Assembly (NCBI RefSeq): GCF_000424385.1
Contig: NZ_KE384179.1
Coordinates: forward strand, 1-64,000
Reading direction: 5' to 3'
DNA length: 64,000 nt
From: Butyrivibrio sp. LC3010
GTDB taxonomy: Bacteria > Bacillota > Clostridia > Lachnospirales > Lachnospiraceae
A model generated the notes under the pieces. The model was not told the origin of the DNA. It worked only from the letters and a program-made list of their open reading frames with translations, and searched no databases. Both the position numbers and the translations under genes were made by a program. Shown here piece after piece: positions 41,502 to 49,795 of this stretch; positions within the stretch are counted from its first letter, which is position 1, and the number at the start of each line of letters is the position of its first letter.

Positions 41502-44174
41502 TCACTTTTTCAGCTGCGCAAGTCTTTCCTCAACCTGTGCATAAGTCTGCTCATATTTCTTCTGCTTTTCTTTTTCCTCTTCAATCTTTTCAGCAGGAGC
41601 TTTTGAAAGGAATTTCTCATTAGTAAGCATATTTTGGGATCTCTTAAGCTCACCCTCAAGGCGCTTCTTTTCCTTTTCAAGTCTCTCTATCTCAGCAGAA
41701 ATATCTACGAGATCTGAGAAAGGCATATAAATTGTTGCTTCTGCGAGAACCACCGAAACAGCATCCTCAGGAATACCGCTCTTGTCATTCTGGCAAACAG
41801 ATTCTGAAGCGCTACCAAGAGTCTCGAAGAACAGCTTACCTGTACGGAAGATATCGAGAACCTCTTCTTTTTCAGAAACAACGTAAACAAGTGCCTTTCT
41901 TGACGGCGCAACATTCATCTGTGTACGTATATTTCTGATGCCTCTTACGGCTTCCTTGATGGTCTCGATTGACTTCTCATCAGCTGCATAATTCCACTCT
42001 TCTTTGTACTCAGGCCATGATGAAATCATTATTGATTCTTCTTCGTCCTGAATAGTGCAGAAAATCTCCTCAGTGATATAAGGCATATAAGGATGAAGCA
42101 GTTTCAACCCGTTTATAAGTACTGTCTGAAGAGTCCATAACGCTGCATCATGAGATTTTTTATCATCTGAGTTGTACAGACGAGGCTTAACCATCTCAAT
42201 GTACCAGTCGCAGAATTCCTCCCAGATAAAGTCATAAACCTTCTGAACTGCAATTCCGAGCTCGAACTTATCCATATTCTCAGTAACTTCACGAATAGTG
42301 TTATTGAGCTTTGAAAGGATCCAATGATCAACCGGCTCAAGTCCTTCAGGCTGAGGCTGATGAATTGCGCTCTTTTCGCCTTCCGCCATATTCATCATTA
42401 TGAAACGTGATGCATTCCATACCTTATTAGCAAAGTTACGGCTGTTCTCAACACGCTCGTAGTAGAATCTCATATCATTTCCGGGTGCATTACCTGTAAC
42501 GATAGTGAGACGAAGTGCATCAGCACCATATTTTTCTATTACTTCAAGAGGATCGATACCATTTCCAAGAGACTTACTCATCTTGCGACCCTGTGAGTCT
42601 CTGATAAGTCCATGGAAAAGCACTGTCTTGAAGGGATATGTTCCCATCTGTTCATAACTGGAGAATATCATTCTTATTACCCAGAAGAAGATGATGTCAT
42701 ATCCTGTTACAAGTACATCTGTAGGGAAGAAGTACTTAAGCTCAGGTGTCTGCTCAGGCCATCCCAAAGTTTCAAAAGGCCATAATGCAGATGAGAACCA
42801 TGTATCAAGAGTGTCTGTCTCCTGCTTGAAGTGAGTGCAGCCACACTTAGGACATACTGTAGGCTCTTCCTTTGCAACAACTGTCTCACCACAGTCCTCA
42901 CAGTAATATGCAGGAATTCTGTGTCCCCACCAGAGCTGTCTTGAAATACACCAGTCTCTGATGTTGTCAGTCCAGTTGTAATAGGTCTTTTCCATACGCT
43001 GAGGAATAAGCTTGATCTCGCCTTCTTTTACTGCCTTAACAGCAGGCTTAATAAGTTCGTCCATCTTTACGAACCACTGCTTTTTGATCATAGGCTCAAC
43101 TGTTGTACCACATCTGTCATGAGTACCTACGTTGTGAGTATAATCCTCAATCTTTACAAGAAGGCCAAGCTCCTCAAGTTCCTTAACGATGGCATCGCGG
43201 CATTCATAACGATCCATACCCTCGAACTTACCGCCATTTTTATTGATTGTCGCATCATCGTTAAGAATATTTATCTCCTCAAGGTTATGACGCTTTCCAA
43301 CCTCAAAGTCATTAGGGTCATGAGCAGGTGTAATCTTTACAACACCTGTACCAAATTCCATATCAACATAGCTGTCCTCAACGATAGGAAGCTCTCTGTT
43401 AACTATAGGAAGAAGAACCTTCTTACCCTTGAAGCTCTTATATCTGTCATCGTCAGGGTTTACTGCAACTGCTGTATCACCGAGCATTGTCTCGGGACGT
43501 GTTGTAGCAAACTCAATGAAATCTGTCTTGCTGACAGTACCATCTTCGTTAATAACAGGATACTTTATGTGCCATAAATGACCTGCCTGCTCCTCGTATT
43601 CAACCTCAGCATCTGAGATAGATGTATTACAAACAGGACACCAGTTAACAATTCTGTTTCCTTTATATATGTAGCCTTTTTCATGCATCTTCACAAAGAC
43701 TTCTGTAACAGCCCTGTTACAGCCTTCATCCATTGTGAAGCGCTCGCGATCCCAGTCGCAGGAGCTTCCAAGCTTTTTGAGCTGTGAAACTATAGTTCCA
43801 CCGTACTCTTTCTTCCACTCCCAGGCTTTCTCAAGGAATTTCTCTCTTCCGAGCTCGTGCTTATCAATGCCCTGCTTTTTCAGTTCATCTGTAATACGAA
43901 CCTCTGTCGCAATGCTGGCATGATCTGTTCCGGGCTGCCAAAGAGCATTATATCCCTGCATTCTCTTCCATCTGATAAGGATATCCTGAAGAGTCTGGTC
44001 AAAGGCATGTCCCATATGGAGCTTACCGGTGATATTCGGCGGAGGGATGACGATTGTGAACGGTTTTTTCGTTTCATCCACTTCTGCATGAAAATACTTA
44101 TTATCTTCCCATTTCTTATAAAGTCGATCCTCAATTCCCTGGGGATCATATGTCTTAGCCAATTCTTTTCTCAT
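41502..44174 (-). CDS. valS: Valyl-tRNA synthetase
   Basis: An 890-residue class I synthetase of normal length. The HIGH motif is PNITGKLHMGHAF near 49-61. The editing domain includes ATTRPETMLGDTAVAVNP. The KMSKS motif is SQGRKMSKSLGNGIDP near 528. The anticodon-binding domain and the C-terminal coiled coil (IERLEKEKKRLEGELKRSQ) are complete. No T-box was found in the 490 bp upstream (no GGTGG-type antiterminator core), which is unusual for a Firmicute synthetase but not rare. It heads the long operon down to the carboxypeptidase. Confidence 0.97.
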   Translation of the reverse strand: MRKELAKTYDPQGIEDRLYKKWEDNKYFHAEVDETKKPFTIVIPPPNITGKLHMGHAFDQTLQDILIRWKRMQGYNALWQPGTDHASIATEVRITDELKKQGIDKHELGREKFLEKAWEWKKEYGGTIVSQLKKLGSSCDWDRERFTMDEGCNRAVTEVFVKMHEKGYIYKGNRIVNWCPVCNTSISDAEVEYEEQAGHLWHIKYPVINEDGTVSKTDFIEFATTRPETMLGDTAVAVNPDDDRYKSFKGKKVLLPIVNRELPIVEDSYVDMEFGTGVVKITPAHDPNDFEVGKRHNLEEINILNDDATINKNGGKFEGMDRYECRDAIVKELEELGLLVKIEDYTHNVGTHDRCGTTVEPMIKKQWFVKMDELIKPAVKAVKEGEIKLIPQRMEKTYYNWTDNIRDWCISRQLWWGHRIPAYYCEDCGETVVAKEEPTVCPKCGCTHFKQETDTLDTWFSSALWPFETLGWPEQTPELKYFFPTDVLVTGYDIIFFWVIRMIFSSYEQMGTYPFKTVLFHGLIRDSQGRKMSKSLGNGIDPLEVIEKYGADALRLTIVTGNAPGNDMRFYYERVENSRNFANKVWNASRFIMMNMAEGEKSAIHQPQPEGLEPVDHWILSKLNNTIREVTENMDKFELGIAVQKVYDFIWEEFCDWYIEMVKPRLYNSDDKKSHDAALWTLQTVLINGLKLLHPYMPYITEEIFCTIQDEEESIMISSWPEYKEEWNYAADEKSIETIKEAVRGIRNIRTQMNVAPSRKALVYVVSEKEEVLDIFRTGKLFFETLGSASESVCQNDKSGIPEDAVSVVLAEATIYMPFSDLVDISAEIERLEKEKKRLEGELKRSQNMLTNEKFLSKAPAEKIEEEKEKQKKYEQTYAQVEERLAQLKK

Positions 44175-44662
44175 TGTTAATGTCCTCTTACCATAGAATT
44201 ACATATATTGTAATATGATATTTCAAATCAACTATTCTTGTCAATCTAACAGCACCTTATTCATCATTAATATAGTAATTTTGTGTTCTTTTGCCACATA
44301 TGACACAGTTGTCAGCAAGATTAAGTGGTTTACATAGTTTTATTGACCATGTTAGTATCATGTTGTAATTCCGATCACGTTGTGGTTAATATCGTAAACC
44401 ATTTTCCGTTACCATTTCATGCGTGTCTCAGAAATCATTTTATCCGAATATCCCCAATTTCCACAGAGTTATCCACATGTACACGCGTGTCACTTTTTTA
44501 TAAAATATGGGTTAAATTGTATAGTTATCAATTATATTTTTCAAACAATTCAAACTATTTATGCATTTTTATGGTTTACATAATATTCTATATATTATGT
44601 ATTATGTTAACCAATAGCACATTTTGCTTGTCAGAACCCCGTTTTCTTATGATAGTTTCCGC
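44175..44662. promoter_or_regulatory. AT-rich intergenic region with DnaA-box-like sites upstream of valS
   Basis: A 488-bp gap without coding sequence. It contains a perfect TTATCCACA at 44469-44477, a weaker TTTCCACA just before it (44459-44466), and another perfect TTATCCACA at 44663-44671 overlapping the helicase stop. Between them lies a run of about 110 bp that is nearly all A and T (44510-44620). It must hold the valS promoter. No riboswitch, T-box, tRNA or terminator was recognised. Confidence 0.5.
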
Positions 44663-47074
44663 TTATCCACATCCTTCAATCCGCTTCCATAGTGCGTTTA
44701 CGTCATTTTTGACTCTACTGGTCGATGTTCTTATCATACCTTTCCACTCCCTTGGAAATAGTTCATAATATGATTTTTGCAGAAAACGTTCATCCAACAG
44801 AGCAACTATTCCATAATCATTCTCGGTACGTATGACACGCCCTGCTGCCTGTAGAACTTTATTCATTCCGGGATATCTGTAAGCATAGTCAAATCCATCC
44901 TCTCCCTGCAGCTCAAAATATTCTTTTATTATTTCTCTTTCATTGCAGACAAGAGGAATTCCGGTTCCAACTATGATCACTCCGATAAGACTATCATTTT
45001 TCAGGTCGATTCCTTCGCTGAATATTCCGCCCATCATACAGAAGCCAAGAATACTCTTTGATGGCTCAATCTCTATCTCCATATTAATTACACTGGACAG
45101 ATCAATATCATTACCTGCTGTGAATCTCCCTATAAATTCTTCCCTCTCTTCTTCGCTCATGATTTCATTCTGAACCAGTATCTCCTGAGCATCCTCATCA
45201 TAGTATTCCTGTTCAAAAATGTAGCCCACTTCATCCATAAACTGCCTGGACGGGAAGAAAATCAGATAATTCCCAATTTTTCCTTTAACAATGTCATTTA
45301 TATATTTTGCAATTTTCCTGTACTCTTCTTCACCTCTTCTTGTATACCTGCTTGTGACATCTCCGGCTATAAGCCTTGCGCATCTTTTGCTGTCAAATAC
45401 TGAATGTGCATAAATCTCATAATCCTCAGGTTTTCCACCAAGAAGCTTTTTATAATATTGAATTGGAAGCATTGTTGCAGAAAAAAGTATCGATGACTTT
45501 GCTCTCGTCATGCAATTCACAAGATTATCCGACGGATCAACACACAGAAGCTTTATTTTAAAATTCTCTTCTTCGTTATTCTCTGCATATATCACATACT
45601 TATCGTTTATGAGTTCATATATATTTGCAAATCTGGATATTTCAAAATAAAAATCGAGTATATCATCACGGTACATGCCTTCAGCATGGTCTTCCAGCCA
45701 GGATGATATAACAGAAATAATCAGATTGATTTTCTGCATAATCGGAGTAATATCCTCAAGAACTTCAGCAAAATCCCCTTCCTCCATAATATTTTCCATT
45801 TCGGAAGAAAGCCCTCTCACCAGGGATGCTATTTTGGGATGAGCCTCAGATATCAGCGCTTCAAATGTTGTAAGCATATCAAGATAGAGCTCTGCGCTGT
45901 ACATATCTCTACCCCTGTCAAGAAGATTATGTGCCTCGTCAATCAGAAAAATATTATTACCGGCACTTCCTGATGCAAAAAATCTTTTCAGATAAATAAA
46001 AGGATCAAAAACATAGTTATAATCGCATATAACCGCATCCGCAAAAAGGCTCATATCAAGAGAAAGTTCAAAAGGACATACCTTGTGCTTCATTGCATAC
46101 TTAACGATAGTATCTCTGTCAAAGGTGTCGCTCTGTGTAAGAAGCTCATATATACAATCATTAACTCTGTCAAAATGACCTTCCGCGTAAGGACATGCAA
46201 CGGGATTGCAGTCACATTTATCAATAAAGCAGATTTTTTCTTTTGCCGTAAGCGTCACGGTTTTGTACAACAGTCCCTGGCTCTTTCTCAATAGCTCGAA
46301 GGTCTCCTCAGCTACAGTCCTTGTAATAGTCTTTGCTGTTAAATAAAAAATACGCTCTGCCTTCTCCTCACCTATTGCCTTTATTGCAGGAAATACCGTA
46401 CTGAGAGTCTTACCGGTTCCTGTAGGTGCCTCAAGAAAAAGCTTTCTCCCGTGATATATGGTCCTATATACACCTGCTGCCAGCTCCTTTTGCCCCTCTC
46501 TGTAGGTGTACGGAAACTGCATTTTATGTATTGAATCATTTCTAAGACTATCCCAGGTTGCCGTAAATTCTGCCCAGCGATGATACATATGGATAAGGTC
46601 CTCAAACCATTTGATGATTTCCTCATCCTTATAATCTTCTTCAAAATATTTAATCTCCTCACTGTCAAAATTGCAGTAGGTGATCCTCACACTGATTTTA
46701 TCAAGACGGCGTTCCTTAGTGATAATGGCCGCATAACACTTTGCCTGTGCCAGATGAACAGGATCAGGTTCCTTTATATTTTTAAGGTCTCTGTAAGTTC
46801 CTTTTATTTCATCAACAAGCAAGGGTTTACCTTTTCTCTCCATAACCCCATCTGCTCTGCCATCTATAGTCAATATGTAGTTTTCACTTGGATATGAAAA
46901 ACTAAGCGGGACTTCCGCCTGATATTCCGATCCCATGCTCTTTTGAATTTTGCGGTGTATCCTGCCGCCCTCCTGCATGGCTGTATCCGGTGCATGATGA
47001 ATTCTATTGTCCAGATTACCTGATCTAAGAAGAAACTCTACTAAGCTTCTGACTGATATTTTTAATTCTTTCAT
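44663..47074 (-). CDS. DinG/Rad3-like helicase with N-terminal PD-(D/E)XK nuclease domain
   Basis: An 803-residue XPD-type superfamily 2 helicase. Residues 1-125 form a RecB/Cas4-like nuclease domain with His40 (GRIHRKIQ), Asp75 (DGRADG), Glu89-x-Lys91 (VDEIKG) and Gln110 plus Tyr114 (HLAQAKCYA), so the catalytic set is complete. Walker A is LEAPTGTGKTLS, a cysteine cluster CFIDKCDCNPVACPYAEGHF is the probable 4Fe-4S site, motif II is IDEAHNLLDRG, and motif VI is VLQAAGRVIRTENDYG. It would unwind and nick or trim DNA, probably in repair of damaged forks. Confidence 0.88.
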   Translation of the reverse strand: MKELKISVRSLVEFLLRSGNLDNRIHHAPDTAMQEGGRIHRKIQKSMGSEYQAEVPLSFSYPSENYILTIDGRADGVMERKGKPLLVDEIKGTYRDLKNIKEPDPVHLAQAKCYAAIITKERRLDKISVRITYCNFDSEEIKYFEEDYKDEEIIKWFEDLIHMYHRWAEFTATWDSLRNDSIHKMQFPYTYREGQKELAAGVYRTIYHGRKLFLEAPTGTGKTLSTVFPAIKAIGEEKAERIFYLTAKTITRTVAEETFELLRKSQGLLYKTVTLTAKEKICFIDKCDCNPVACPYAEGHFDRVNDCIYELLTQSDTFDRDTIVKYAMKHKVCPFELSLDMSLFADAVICDYNYVFDPFIYLKRFFASGSAGNNIFLIDEAHNLLDRGRDMYSAELYLDMLTTFEALISEAHPKIASLVRGLSSEMENIMEEGDFAEVLEDITPIMQKINLIISVISSWLEDHAEGMYRDDILDFYFEISRFANIYELINDKYVIYAENNEEENFKIKLLCVDPSDNLVNCMTRAKSSILFSATMLPIQYYKKLLGGKPEDYEIYAHSVFDSKRCARLIAGDVTSRYTRRGEEEYRKIAKYINDIVKGKIGNYLIFFPSRQFMDEVGYIFEQEYYDEDAQEILVQNEIMSEEEREEFIGRFTAGNDIDLSSVINMEIEIEPSKSILGFCMMGGIFSEGIDLKNDSLIGVIIVGTGIPLVCNEREIIKEYFELQGEDGFDYAYRYPGMNKVLQAAGRVIRTENDYGIVALLDERFLQKSYYELFPREWKGMIRTSTSRVKNDVNALWKRIEGCG

Positions 47075-47150
47075 AGTTTTCTATAATCAAAGAGTCTTAT
47101 GTTATTTTTTTGCGCATTTGCATTTATGCAACATCTACATTATGCACCGA

Positions 47151-47217
47151 TGCGCATCCATAGCGGAGCGCTTTTTATGATATAGGAATTTCGGAGAAAT
47201 TTCCTATATCATAAAAA
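47151..47217. repeat. 67-bp dispersed repeat, copy B
   Basis: Identical to 27014-27080 over all 67 bp, same orientation. The flanking bases on both sides differ, so the repeat unit ends are close to these coordinates. On the minus strand it begins in the T-tract of the terminator at 47220-47246. Confidence 0.95.
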
Positions 47218-47219
47218 CA

Positions 47220-47246
47220 CTCCCCATGACATTATATCATGGGGAG
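47220..47246 (-). terminator. Intrinsic terminator of the HPr/Crh-like gene
   Basis: A perfect 10-bp stem (47237-47246 with 47220-47229, 7-nt loop) followed on the minus strand by TG and five T. It lies about 80 bp after the stop codon. Confidence 0.88.
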
Positions 47247-47324
47247 CCCGTGTATCAGATAATTATTTATAACGCTTGGCACATAGTGCCGTTTATTTAT
47301 AACTCACTATCGTCTGTTTAGTAA

Positions 47325-47555
47325 TTAGCAAGCAATTGCATGCTGACTAAGATATGATTCAAAATCCTGGTTGAATCCACTATATCTAACTGTAAGTGGA
47401 CAATCGAAGTTGAGCCCAAAGACACCAAGAATGGACTTAGCATCTACTGTAAAACGATTGTATGAAACGTCAATATCGAAATCGCACTTAGTTGCAGCGT
47501 TAACAAAATCCTTTACCTGATTCGGTGTTAATTTGATTATCTTCTTCATTTCCAT
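47325..47555 (-). CDS. HPr-like protein without the phosphorylatable His (Crh-like)
   Basis: A 76-residue protein of HPr length. The central part (VDAKSILGVFGLNF, Lys40-Ser41) matches the HPr segment around the regulatory Ser46. The N-terminal loop is KLTPNQVKDFVNAATK, where GLHARPA with active His15 should be. Loss of the His and retention of the Ser region is the pattern of Bacillus Crh, which acts only in CcpA-dependent catabolite control after HPr kinase acts on the Ser. Here a role in carbon regulation is inferred. It is a single gene with its own terminator. Start ATG after AAGGAGAT. Confidence 0.82.
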   Translation of the reverse strand: MEMKKIIKLTPNQVKDFVNAATKCDFDIDVSYNRFTVDAKSILGVFGLNFDCPLTVRYSGFNQDFESYLSQHAIAC

Positions 47556-47827
47556 AGTCTTTTTATCTCCTTACTTTGATGATTATATCTCAAAAATTTG
47601 AAAAAATACTGTAGGTTTTCTTATGATTTTCTTAAGATTTTCTTAAAACGATTAAGTTTTATTTATTTAGGCAAGTATCAAACTAATTAAATCATGATTA
47701 ACTAGCAATTTATTAATTTATATTTTAGATTTAAACCAATCTATTTATAATTTATTCAATTTTTTTCTTGCGTGATGAAATAAAAAGCGTTTTAATCATA
47801 AATATAATTTTAGAGAGGAGCATTGTT

Positions 47828-48838
47828 ATGGAAAATCTTATTATTCCCAAGGATTATACATCCGCATTAAATCTCCACGACACGCAGGTAGGAATCAAGA
47901 CAGTTAAGGACTTTTTTCAGAATACCCTTTCCGAGAACCTTAACCTGCTTCGTGTTACAGCGCCTTTATTCGTGGCCCCTGAGTCAGGATTAAATGATAA
48001 TCTTAATGGTGTTGAACGCCCCGTTGCCTTTGATATTCGTGAAGAGAATGAGCGCCAGGCGGAAATTGTACATTCTCTTGCTAAATGGAAGCGTTATGCA
48101 CTTAAAAAGTATGGCTTTAAAACAGGCGAAGGTCTCTATACAGATATGAATGCTATTAGAAGAGATGAGATTCCCGATAACATTCACTCCGTATTTGTAG
48201 ATCAGTGGGACTGGGAAAAAGCGATCCGTAAGGAAGACCGCAACTTTGATTTTCTTAAGGATACTGTCCGCACTATATATAAGGTACTTAGAAAAACAGA
48301 AAAATATATGTCTATTCAGTATGACTATATTGAAGAAATATTGCCCCATGATATTTTCTTTATAACCTCCCAGGAGCTTGAAGATATGTATCCGGGCAAA
48401 TCTCCCAAGGAACGTGAGTATCTGATCACCAAGGAAAAGGGTGCTGTGTTTATCATGCAGATTGGTGACATTCTCGCTTCAGGAGAAAGACATGACGGTA
48501 GAGCTCCGGACTATGATGATTGGGCACTCAACGGTGATATTCTTGTTTATTATCCTGTTCTTGATATTGCTCTTGAGTTATCTTCCATGGGTATCCGTGT
48601 TGATGAGGATTCTCTTAAGACTCAGCTTGAAAAAGCAGGCTGCACTGACAGAGCAGAGCTTCCTTTCCAGAAGGCCATTCTTAATAAGGAGCTTCCTTAT
48701 ACCATTGGTGGCGGTATAGGTCAGTCAAGACTCTGCCTTTTCTTCCTCAGAAAAGCACACATCGGCGAAGTACAATGCTCTCTTTGGGATGAAAAATATA
48801 CAGACTATGCAAGAGAAAATGGTATTCCTCTTTTGTAA
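47828..48838 (+). CDS. asnA: Aspartate-ammonia ligase (asparagine synthetase A)
   Basis: A 336-residue AsnA of normal length, a class II synthetase-like fold. Typical segments: APLFVAPESGLNDNLNGVERPV, HSLAKWKRYALKKYGF, GEGLYTDMNAIRRDE, FVDQWDWEKAI, and near the end TIGGGIGQSRLCLFFL. It makes asparagine from aspartate, ammonia and ATP. The start is the ATG after GAGAGGAG at 47828; an ATG 60 nt earlier has no site. The 270-bp upstream gap is AT-rich, with a repeated TTTTCTTA motif near 47620-47650, and no T-box was found. Confidence 0.96.
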   Translation: MENLIIPKDYTSALNLHDTQVGIKTVKDFFQNTLSENLNLLRVTAPLFVAPESGLNDNLNGVERPVAFDIREENERQAEIVHSLAKWKRYALKKYGFKTGEGLYTDMNAIRRDEIPDNIHSVFVDQWDWEKAIRKEDRNFDFLKDTVRTIYKVLRKTEKYMSIQYDYIEEILPHDIFFITSQELEDMYPGKSPKEREYLITKEKGAVFIMQIGDILASGERHDGRAPDYDDWALNGDILVYYPVLDIALELSSMGIRVDEDSLKTQLEKAGCTDRAELPFQKAILNKELPYTIGGGIGQSRLCLFFLRKAHIGEVQCSLWDEKYTDYARENGIPLL

Positions 48839-48880
48839 TTTATAAAAGATGTAACGACAATAATTTTACTCAAAAACAAG

Positions 48881-48910
48881 TTGACAACATCTAAAAAATG
48901 GCATTAAATA
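48881..48910 (+). promoter_or_regulatory. Probable sigma-A promoter of the thiT riboswitch transcript
   Basis: A perfect TTGACA (48881-48886) and TAAATA (48905-48910) with an 18-bp spacer, about 40 bp before the TPP aptamer. Confidence 0.55.
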
Positions 48911-48951
48911 AAGTCGAATGAAATTTAAAATATTATTATAATTATTTTTGC

Positions 48952-49034
48952 TAGGGGAGCGCTGCTGAGATGATGGTTTTCCATCGACCCTCACTACTTG
49001 AACCAGGTAATACTGGCGTAAGGAAGCATTTATC
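48952..49034 (+). ncRNA. TPP (thi-box) riboswitch aptamer
   Basis: The conserved thi-box elements are in order: GGGGAGC, CTGAGA (48964-48970), a variable P3 hairpin (GATGG/CCATC), ACCCT, TTGAACC and GGTAATACTGGCGTAAGGAA. It binds thiamine pyrophosphate and controls the thiamine transporter gene that follows. The expression hairpin is annotated separately at 49064-49096. Confidence 0.95.
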
Positions 49035-49063
49035 TGATATCACATTGTGATTTTGATGAATCC

Positions 49064-49096
49064 AAAACCTCCCTGATGCAAAAAAGGGAGGTTTTT
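49064..49096 (+). terminator. Riboswitch expression hairpin: terminator that also covers the thiT ribosome-binding site
   Basis: An 11-bp perfect stem (49064-49074 with 49085-49095) ends in a T-run. The right arm contains GGGAGG, the only ribosome-binding site for the ATG at 49100. The same helix could therefore end transcription or block translation when TPP is bound. Confidence 0.8.
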
Positions 49097-49099
49097 ATT

Positions 49100-49795
49100 A
49101 TGTCACTTTTCTTAACACAGGTAGAAGATACCTACGAAATCACACCGGCTGGTTATGGTCTGTTTGTATTTCTACTGATTGTAGCCCTTGTAGCCGCATG
49201 CTTCTTTACCGGAAACGATAAAAAGAATCATTTCTCCGTTAAGCAGCTTGTATTTGCAGCAATGTCAGTAACTCTTGCAATGATAACCTCTATGATCAAG
49301 GTATTCGAAATGCCTATGGGTGGTTCCATCACACTCTTCTCAATGTTCTTCATCACATTCATCGGTTATCTTTATGGTCCAAGAGCAGGCCTTACATCCG
49401 GAATTGCATACGGTCTTCTGCAGCTTATCATGGGTCCTTACATTATAAGCATTCCTCAGCTTATCTGCGATTACATACTTGCCTTTGGTGCTCTTGGTCT
49501 TTCAGGATTCTTCAGTAACTCCAAGCACGGAATGATCAAAGGTTATGTACTTGGTATTGTTGGAAGACTTGCATTCTCCGTACTTTCAGGCGTAATCTTC
49601 TTTGGTCAGTACGCTGCAGACTATGGTATGCATCCTTTCACTTACTCTCTTGCATATAATGGTCTTTATATCGGCGCTGAGGGTATCCTTACAATCGTAC
49701 TTGTCAGCATACCCGCAGTTAAAAACGCCTTTAACAAGATCAAATATATGGCAAATGAAAATGATGTCAGAGATAAATTAAAACTCGCATCATAA
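49100..49795 (+). CDS. thiT: ThiT-family thiamine transporter S component (ECF type)
   Basis: A 231-residue membrane protein with six helices. The ThiT region VFAAMSVTLAMITSMIKVFEMPMGGSITLFSM contains the PMGGS turn, and YGPRAGLTSGIAYGLLQ and FVLDY-like PQLICDYILAFGALGLSGFF follow, as in the thiamine-binding family. It delivers thiamine to a shared ECF energising module not encoded here. A 20-residue hydrophobic N-terminal extension (GYGLFVFLLIVALVAACF) is longer than in typical ThiT. Riboswitch control supports the call. It converges on addA with a 6-bp overlap. Confidence 0.9.
   Translation: MSLFLTQVEDTYEITPAGYGLFVFLLIVALVAACFFTGNDKKNHFSVKQLVFAAMSVTLAMITSMIKVFEMPMGGSITLFSMFFITFIGYLYGPRAGLTSGIAYGLLQLIMGPYIISIPQLICDYILAFGALGLSGFFSNSKHGMIKGYVLGIVGRLAFSVLSGVIFFGQYAADYGMHPFTYSLAYNGLYIGAEGILTIVLVSIPAVKNAFNKIKYMANENDVRDKLKLAS

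Noticed and set aside
44175-44662. T-box leader for valS
   Set aside because: No specifier stem or conserved T-box bulge sequence could be seen on the minus strand upstream of valS.
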